DNA of 64,000 nucleotides from assembly GCA_041671545.1 (NCBI GenBank), contig JBAZBI010000005.1, positions 124,001-188,000 on the forward strand. The letters run 5' to 3'. The notes beneath the pieces were generated by a model. The model was given only the letters and a program-made list of their open reading frames with translations, was not told where the DNA came from and ran no database searches. Positions 58,358-64,000 of this stretch are shown here, one piece after another. A program made the translations under genes and the position numbers. Positions within the stretch are counted from its first letter, which is position 1. Every line of letters begins with the position of its first letter. The DNA comes from UBA1563 sp041671545. GTDB lineage: Bacteria; Bacteroidota; Ignavibacteria; Ignavibacteriales; Ignavibacteriaceae.

Positions 58358-61300
58358 ATGAAGAAATTAAGAGAATTATTAGATGAATTAGTTGATGACA
58401 CAATCCGGAAACGAGGGTATCTCTATTTTATTAGAGGAGCTGTATCTCAAATAAACTATTCTTCTCTAAAAGTAACAGCTTCCGTAAAAGGAACAATGTC
58501 ATACGCAGTAGAAATTGATTTTGATACTAAAAAAATTCCAGTTCACTTATTATGCTCTTGCCCGTATAACGAAACCGCCATCTGTAAACATATAGTAGCA
58601 ACGCTTTACAAATTGAATGAATTACGTTATTTCCAAATTACAAACAGCAACTTTGATGACGATGATTTTGATCAAGATGAATACTTTGAATCAGAATTCG
58701 CGGACATCAGAGTTATGAATCAGGTGAAATATTACGATCCCAAAATATTTCCGCAAATAACCGGGAAAGACGGGGAGACTCTTTTGCCCAAAAGCAGAGA
58801 GCAATGGCTTGAAGAAATTAAAAAGAAAAAAGCTGAAGTGCAGTTCAATACTTTTAAATATAACATTGCTGGATTAATTGGCGATAAACCTGTTGTTTCC
58901 TCCAACACAAATTATAAAATCGCTTATGCTCTTGAACCGCAAAAGTTTAGAATTGTTCTTCGCGTTGTACGACAGAAAATAAAAAATGACGGAACTTTCT
59001 CCTCACCGGAAATTATTTATGGTTCAAAATTAGGTACTTTACCTGAGATGCCGTTCCACGAAAGATTAATAATTGACCATCTCTCAAAACACTACAGTGA
59101 ATACTCCGTGGATCTTATTTCAATAGATTATCCCGGTGAAAGATTAAAAGAACATTTAAAAGAAACCAAGTTGTTCTCCGAGATCATTTTATTTCTTGCT
59201 GAGAGAGAGGTTTATTTGTCCGAGGGTTATAGAAAAATCGGAAGAAAAATTTATGTCCAAAAAGATTTTGGCTCGGCAGAACTTTTAATTGATGAAGCTG
59301 GAGATGATCTTTCACTAAAACTACAATTTTATTTTAAAGGGGAAAAGATAAAAATCGGAACTCAAATAATTCCGGTTTTAGATGATCCTTTGTGGGTTTT
59401 AGCTGATGATAACATCTTCCGTGTTCCAAATCTAACTTACAAGCAACTATATTATTTTATTAACAATAATAGCGAAGTACTAATTCCAAAAAATTATTTA
59501 TTATATTTTGAAGAAAACTTACTTCCGCAATTGGCAAAGAACCTTCCGGTTAATTCCACGCAATATGAAAAAATTGAAATTGCTTCAGCGCCTAAAAAGA
59601 GAATCTATCTGGAAGAAGCCGAAGCAAATCTAAAAATAATTTTGAAATATGCTTATGATGCTCGCGAAGTAAATTACAGTGAAACGGAACTTGTTACTTC
59701 CTTTTTGAAAGAGAAAACTATTGTTCGTATTATTCGGAATAAAGATTTAGAAGAGCAAGCCCGCTCCGAAATAAAAACCTTTTATATTAAAGAAATTGAG
59801 AAAGGAATATTTACTCCCCGCAAGAATCCGATTGATTTTCTCTTTGGCGCGCTCCCGTTGTTAAAGGAAATGGGATTTGAAATATTCGGCGAAGCAAATC
59901 TTAGTAAATTCAAAGTAAATATTTCTAAACCGAATTTTTCTTTTGCTGTATCATCCGGAATCGATTGGTTTGATGTAACCGCAAATGTAAGTTATAACGG
60001 CGCTCCCGTTTCATTTCATGCGTTGATTGATGCAATAAAACATCAAAAAGAATATATTCAATTGGAAGATGGATCTGTAGGACTTTTACCGCAGCAGTGG
60101 ATAAATAAATTTAAAAGAGCATTTCTATTTGGTGAAGCCGGGAAAGAGGAAATAAGATTTTCTAAGTCACAGGCAAATGCGCTTGATATGCTGCTGAAAG
60201 AAGCTGACGAAACTAAGACTGACGAAGCGTTTAAAGAGCATTTAGAAAAGCTTAACTCGTTTGAAAAGATTAAAAAACAAATTGTCCCGGTTTCGTTCAG
60301 GAAGGTTTTACGTCCTTATCAAAAATCGGGATTTGATTGGTTTTACTTTTTAAAGGAATTTCGTTTTGGCGGTATTCTTGCCGATGATATGGGATTGGGA
60401 AAAACAATTCAAGTGTTAGCTCTTTTGTTAAATGAAAAAAAAGATAGCAAGAAATTACCTGATTTAGTCGTTGCTCCCACTTCGGTAGTTTTCAATTGGT
60501 TGAGTGAAGCCGAAAAATTTTCACCTAAACTAAAAATACTAAATCATACCGGGAATACCCGTATCAAAGATGCGGCGCTTCACTTTGATGAGTATGATAT
60601 TGTAATTACAAGTTATCCGATTCTGCTGCGGGATATCAGTCTGTTTACCGGAAGAAATTTCAATTACATAATTTTGGACGAATCACAAAAGATTAAAAAC
60701 CCGACGGCAAAAACCGCTAAAGTTGTCCGCGAACTTAAAGGAGAACAAAGACTTTGCTTAACCGGAACACCGGTAGAAAACAATTTGAATGAATTGTGGT
60801 CACAGATATCTTTTCTCAATCCCGGGATGCTTGGTTCGCTAACAAAGTTTCAAGAAGCGTTTACTAAACCGATACAAAAGGGGAATGATGATTCAGCAGC
60901 AGAATCTTTAAGGAAAACGATCTATCCTTTCATTTTAAGAAGAACAAAAGATGTAGTTGCAAAAGAACTGCCGCCAAAAACGGAAATAATACATTACTGC
61001 GAAATGGAACCGCAACAGGAAAAAATCTATAATCTTTGGCGTGATGCTGTAAGAGAAGAAATTATCAAAGAGATTGAAAAGAATGGAATTAAAAAATCCG
61101 GCTTTAAAGTACTTGAAGGATTGCTGCGGCTAAGGCAGATATGCAATCATCCGACCCTGGTTAAAGAAAGTTATAAAAGCAGTTCAGGCAAATTTGAAGA
61201 GTTTAAAGAACAGCTTGGGAAAGTTTTAGAGGAAAACCATAAAGTGCTTGTCTTCTCACAATTTGTTAAAATGCTTGATATTATTAAAACGTATCTAGAT

Positions 61301-61690
61301 AAAGAAAAAATTGCTTACGAATATTTAACGGGCAATACGCGTGACAGGGAAAGCTGCGTAAAAAACTTTCAAGAAAATGATAAGGTAAAAGTGTTTTTAA
61401 TAAGTATTAAAGCCGGTGGATTCGGTTTGAATTTGACTGCCGCCGATTATGTTTTCCATTACGATCCATGGTGGAACCCTGCTGTTGAAGCACAAGCCAC
61501 AGATAGAACTCATCGCATTGGGCAAAAGAAAAATGTTTTTGTCTATAAATTCATTACCAAAAACAGCGTTGAAGAAAAAATTCTTTTGCTTCAGGATAAA
61601 AAGAAAAAACTTGTAGAAAATATTATTTCCAGTGAAACCGGAATGCTTAAGAATTTAACAAAAGATGATATCAATATTTTATTTAGTTAG
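58358..61690 (+). CDS. SWIM zinc finger SNF2-family helicase
   Basis: 1110 aa. SWIM finger near residues 68-82 (LLCSCPYNETAICKHIV: CxCxnCxH). Long SNF2-associated region (about 100-640). Helicase domain 1 with GGILADDMGLGKTIQ (Walker A, about 670-684), VAPTSVVFNW, ITSYPILLRD and ILDESQKIKN (DExx). C-terminal helicase domain with LVFSQFVKMLDII, GGFGLNLTAADYVFHYDPWWNPAVEAQATDRTHRIGQ and the family-typical RxxR positions. SNF2 enzymes move or remodel protein-DNA complexes; the bacterial SWIM-SNF2 class is of unknown job. Single gene; both flanks have different directions or gaps. Confidence 0.93.
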   Translation: MKKLRELLDELVDDTIRKRGYLYFIRGAVSQINYSSLKVTASVKGTMSYAVEIDFDTKKIPVHLLCSCPYNETAICKHIVATLYKLNELRYFQITNSNFDDDDFDQDEYFESEFADIRVMNQVKYYDPKIFPQITGKDGETLLPKSREQWLEEIKKKKAEVQFNTFKYNIAGLIGDKPVVSSNTNYKIAYALEPQKFRIVLRVVRQKIKNDGTFSSPEIIYGSKLGTLPEMPFHERLIIDHLSKHYSEYSVDLISIDYPGERLKEHLKETKLFSEIILFLAEREVYLSEGYRKIGRKIYVQKDFGSAELLIDEAGDDLSLKLQFYFKGEKIKIGTQIIPVLDDPLWVLADDNIFRVPNLTYKQLYYFINNNSEVLIPKNYLLYFEENLLPQLAKNLPVNSTQYEKIEIASAPKKRIYLEEAEANLKIILKYAYDAREVNYSETELVTSFLKEKTIVRIIRNKDLEEQARSEIKTFYIKEIEKGIFTPRKNPIDFLFGALPLLKEMGFEIFGEANLSKFKVNISKPNFSFAVSSGIDWFDVTANVSYNGAPVSFHALIDAIKHQKEYIQLEDGSVGLLPQQWINKFKRAFLFGEAGKEEIRFSKSQANALDMLLKEADETKTDEAFKEHLEKLNSFEKIKKQIVPVSFRKVLRPYQKSGFDWFYFLKEFRFGGILADDMGLGKTIQVLALLLNEKKDSKKLPDLVVAPTSVVFNWLSEAEKFSPKLKILNHTGNTRIKDAALHFDEYDIVITSYPILLRDISLFTGRNFNYIILDESQKIKNPTAKTAKVVRELKGEQRLCLTGTPVENNLNELWSQISFLNPGMLGSLTKFQEAFTKPIQKGNDDSAAESLRKTIYPFILRRTKDVVAKELPPKTEIIHYCEMEPQQEKIYNLWRDAVREEIIKEIEKNGIKKSGFKVLEGLLRLRQICNHPTLVKESYKSSSGKFEEFKEQLGKVLEENHKVLVFSQFVKMLDIIKTYLDKEKIAYEYLTGNTRDRESCVKNFQENDKVKVFLISIKAGGFGLNLTAADYVFHYDPWWNPAVEAQATDRTHRIGQKKNVFVYKFITKNSVEEKILLLQDKKKKLVENIISSETGMLKNLTKDDINILFS

Positions 61691-61841
61691 TGTTCAACTA
61701 CTTAACTTCTAAAATCAAAAATCGTTAATCCGTATTCTAAGATCAATCCGCCTGAACGTGTGGTTAGCAGCTTGCAGCTTCAAGGATACTCATCTAAAGC
61801 ATTCTGCTTAACCACTCAGTAGGGTTGTATTTAAACAATAC

Positions 61842-64000
61842 TTATTTATTCTCCAAATTCGGAAAACGTCCCGGTGTGTAGGGCGCACCGCTTTCTTTTA
61901 GAATTTTCTCAATCGCTTCTACTTCTTCGCCAACAGAGGTCAACGATTTTAATATCTCGCCAAAACTGTTCGCAGCGGTTTCATAAGATTTTATAAATGT
62001 GGTGGTCGGCGCCGAAGTAGTGCTCCACAATGATGAAGTGATTAGTTCGACTCTTTCTCTAAGCGCTGTTGGAGTTCCGCCTTCATACTTACTCCTCAGA
62101 TTATCACCACTGAATTTTTTATTCAATTCATCAAGTTTTAGACTTATCGCTAAAATTTTATTATATGTATTCGCCGGAACTTTTGGCGCTTCAAACACCG
62201 CTTTCTTGAAATAGGAAATCTTGTTCACAAGTTCATTCCGGTAAGCATCGGCACCGGTTATAACTCTTGTTAGTTCTGCAACTTTTTTGTTAAAGTTGTC
62301 GAGTGATTCTTTATCCTGTGCAGTTAAAGAATTTAAATTGAGTGGAACACAGCTAAACTCTTGAGCTGGGCACAGATCGGTAAAAATTCCATCTTCAAAT
62401 TTCGATAACGAAACTTTGTATTTTCCGGGAACTGCCATATAACCTTTTTCCGGTTCATTCCAGGGGATAGAATTATCAAACACTGTATTTGAGATAGGGG
62501 AGAAAGTATCGTAGCGAAAGTCCCAAACCAATTTATTTAAACCTTTGCTTACGGCGGTTTTAATTTTCTTTACTACATTTCCTTTTTCATCTGCAATTGT
62601 AAAAAGTAAAAATGCTTCCGGCTGTTCACTTTCTTTTTTCAATTCATCGTAAGTTGGAAAAGGAACATCTTCACCTTTTTTCTGTTTTTCTTTTTCAATC
62701 TCTCTTCGTTTATCTTTTAATGATTTCACTTCATCTTTTATAAAATAATTTATTACTGCTCCAATTTGAGGATTTAGAGTAGCAAAGAAACTCGCTCCCA
62801 TCGATCCGATACCACCGTAACCAAACGGGTCCGCGGGAATGAACATCTGTGCATCTTTTATGGGGAAGATTGCTGCATCTTTTGCTAACGTTTCTTTTGA
62901 CATGAAACGAAGCGACGAATAGTTATCAATAATATAAACACCTCTGCCGAATGTTGAAACTACAAGATCAGTTTCTCTTTGTTGAATCTTCAAATTAAAA
63001 ACTTGAATTGTCGGCAAACCGTTTTTCAACTGAATCCATTCTTTACCGCCGTTATTACTGAAGAAAACTCCAAACTGTGTTCCAACAAATAAAAGATCCG
63101 CATCAATAAAATCTTCTGCAATTGTATAGGTTGATCCCATCTCCGGCAGATTTGCATTAATCGGTTTCCAGGTTTTTCCACCATCATCAGTCTTATAAAG
63201 ATAGGGACGATAATCTCCATCATGAAAATTGTGGCAAGCGGCGTAAGCAACGAGTTTATTAAAATTAGAAGCGATGATCTGATGAACACGCGCATACTGC
63301 GGTAAACCTTCTACGGATGAAGCTTTCGTCCAGGTTTTACCGCCATTGTTTGAGTAATGAATTAATCCGTCACCCGAACCGGCAAACAAAACATTCTCAT
63401 CAATGGGCGATTCAACGATCGTAACGATCTGCGCCATCGAACTTTTGCTCACCATTTCATCCATACTCCAGCTTTTTCCCATCAGCTTCTGGAAATTAGC
63501 CGGGTAACCGCGAGTTAAATCACCGCTTATTTCATCCCATGTGTTTCCTTGATCATTTGAGCGGAACAATTTATTTCCACCAAAGTATAATCGCTTATGA
63601 TCGTGTCTTGAAATTAAAAGAGGAGCGTCCCAATCAAAACGGTAAGATGTGTCTGCAAAATCATAAGGTCTTATATATAATTTTTCTCCGCTCTTTTTAT
63701 CAAAGCGAACCAGCCCGCCGTTTTGCGATTGTGCATAAACGTTGTTCGGGTCCTGCCAATCTACTTGAGATTGAAACCCATCTCCACCAAGAGTGAAAGT
63801 CCATTCTTGATTGGTTATACCGCTTGAATTTATTGTACGCGATGGTCCAAAGAGACTATTGTTATCTTGTGTTCCGATGTAAACGTTATAGAAAGGAACT
63901 GCGTTATCCGTTGCCACTTTATAAATTTCAGTGATCGGAATATTATTTCTGAACGCCCAATTATGTCCTTGATCGTATGTTTCATAAACACCGCCGTCGC
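61842..64000 (-). CDS. Sortilin/BNR-repeat (VPS10-like) propeller protein, N-terminus beyond right edge
   Basis: At least 719 codons; the reading frame is open to the last base of the window, so the start lies outside. Repeated propeller signatures: GGVYETYDQGHNWAF, NDQGNTWDEISGDLTR, SNNGGKTWTKASSVEG, TDDGGKTWKPINANLPE and SNNGGKEWIQLKNGLP (Asp-box-like SxDxGxTW). A ~330-residue C-terminal part (KLVWDFRYDTFSP, GYMAVPGKYKVSLSKF, ASN-rich helices) is of the type seen in Bacteroidota glycosyl-hydrolase-like BNR proteins that are usually secreted. No catalytic residues for a sialidase can be claimed. Confidence 0.82.
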   Translation of the reverse strand, partial: DGGVYETYDQGHNWAFRNNIPITEIYKVATDNAVPFYNVYIGTQDNNSLFGPSRTINSSGITNQEWTFTLGGDGFQSQVDWQDPNNVYAQSQNGGLVRFDKKSGEKLYIRPYDFADTSYRFDWDAPLLISRHDHKRLYFGGNKLFRSNDQGNTWDEISGDLTRGYPANFQKLMGKSWSMDEMVSKSSMAQIVTIVESPIDENVLFAGSGDGLIHYSNNGGKTWTKASSVEGLPQYARVHQIIASNFNKLVAYAACHNFHDGDYRPYLYKTDDGGKTWKPINANLPEMGSTYTIAEDFIDADLLFVGTQFGVFFSNNGGKEWIQLKNGLPTIQVFNLKIQQRETDLVVSTFGRGVYIIDNYSSLRFMSKETLAKDAAIFPIKDAQMFIPADPFGYGGIGSMGASFFATLNPQIGAVINYFIKDEVKSLKDKRREIEKEKQKKGEDVPFPTYDELKKESEQPEAFLLFTIADEKGNVVKKIKTAVSKGLNKLVWDFRYDTFSPISNTVFDNSIPWNEPEKGYMAVPGKYKVSLSKFEDGIFTDLCPAQEFSCVPLNLNSLTAQDKESLDNFNKKVAELTRVITGADAYRNELVNKISYFKKAVFEAPKVPANTYNKILAISLKLDELNKKFSGDNLRSKYEGGTPTALRERVELITSSLWSTTSAPTTTFIKSYETAANSFGEILKSLTSVGEEVEAIEKILKESGAPYTPGRFPNLENK

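Overview
The window is AT-rich bacterial chromosome, most likely from the Ignavibacteria / Bacteroidota-Chlorobi lineage. The main evidence is two large secreted proteins (40.7-43.5 kb and 54.0-55.9 kb) that end in the NYPNPFNP-type C-terminal domain typical of type IX secretion cargo in that group. Supporting features are one-component propeller histidine kinases, TonB receptors and palindromic repeats of the kind found in those genomes. No rRNA or prophage is present; two tRNA-Arg genes are.

Layout. 0-2.2 kb: two tandem leftward adenylate-forming enzymes (one cut by the edge). 2.3-6.3 kb: a rightward operon for exported cell-wall/glycan breakdown (NlpC/P60 peptidase, Tat-exported dipeptide epimerase, GH9 lipoprotein). 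6.5-19.5 kb: a co-directional locus that looks like a synthase-dependent exopolysaccharide export system: RecA/KaiC-like ATPase with a degenerate GGDEF-like tail, TPR outer-membrane barrel, GT2 synthase, small membrane protein, membrane-anchored pseudo-deacetylase, fibronectin lipoprotein, and a five-PAS hybrid kinase with a decayed ATPase domain. 19.7-23.8 kb: lexA with a clear palindromic operator, a phosphoesterase, a TonB receptor and YjbQ. 23.9-26.8 kb: an ECF sigma/anti-sigma operon with two secreted unknowns. 26.8-32.8 kb: small housekeeping and accessory genes (frameshifted GNAT, HTH protein, DUF72, DinB-fold, NYN-LOTUS RNase-like, SpoVG, DNA polymerase IV), with a REP-type hairpin array around an IS200-like/RAYT transposase. 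33-40.2 kb: a PQQ-type propeller protein, tRNA-Arg(ACG), a decayed histidine kinase, then an intact propeller histidine kinase and its LuxR-type regulator. 40.7-43.8 kb: a type IX cargo protein carrying an in-frame palindromic insertion, then a cytochrome c remnant.

43.9-53.6 kb is a single operon: SulP anion transporter, HTH-EIIA protein, and a six-gene complex related to group 4 [NiFe]-hydrogenases (HyfB, C, E, F, G and a fused ferredoxin-HyfI). The large subunit has lost three of the four cysteines that bind the NiFe site, while the iron-sulfur cysteines of the small subunit are kept. This makes it an Ehr-type (energy-converting hydrogenase related) complex, not a hydrogenase, and it is linked here to a SulP transporter.

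53.7-64 kb: a tRNA fragment and an intact tRNA-Arg(TCG), a CotH-like type IX cargo, a small membrane protein that resembles the one in the exopolysaccharide locus, a membrane protein plus THEP1-like NTPase pair, a SWIM-SNF2 helicase, and a sortilin/BNR-repeat protein running off the right edge.

The two systems most worth study are the exopolysaccharide locus (6.5-19.5 kb) and the SulP-EIIA-Ehr operon (43.9-53.6 kb); the RAYT/hairpin array (27.7-31.5 kb) is third.
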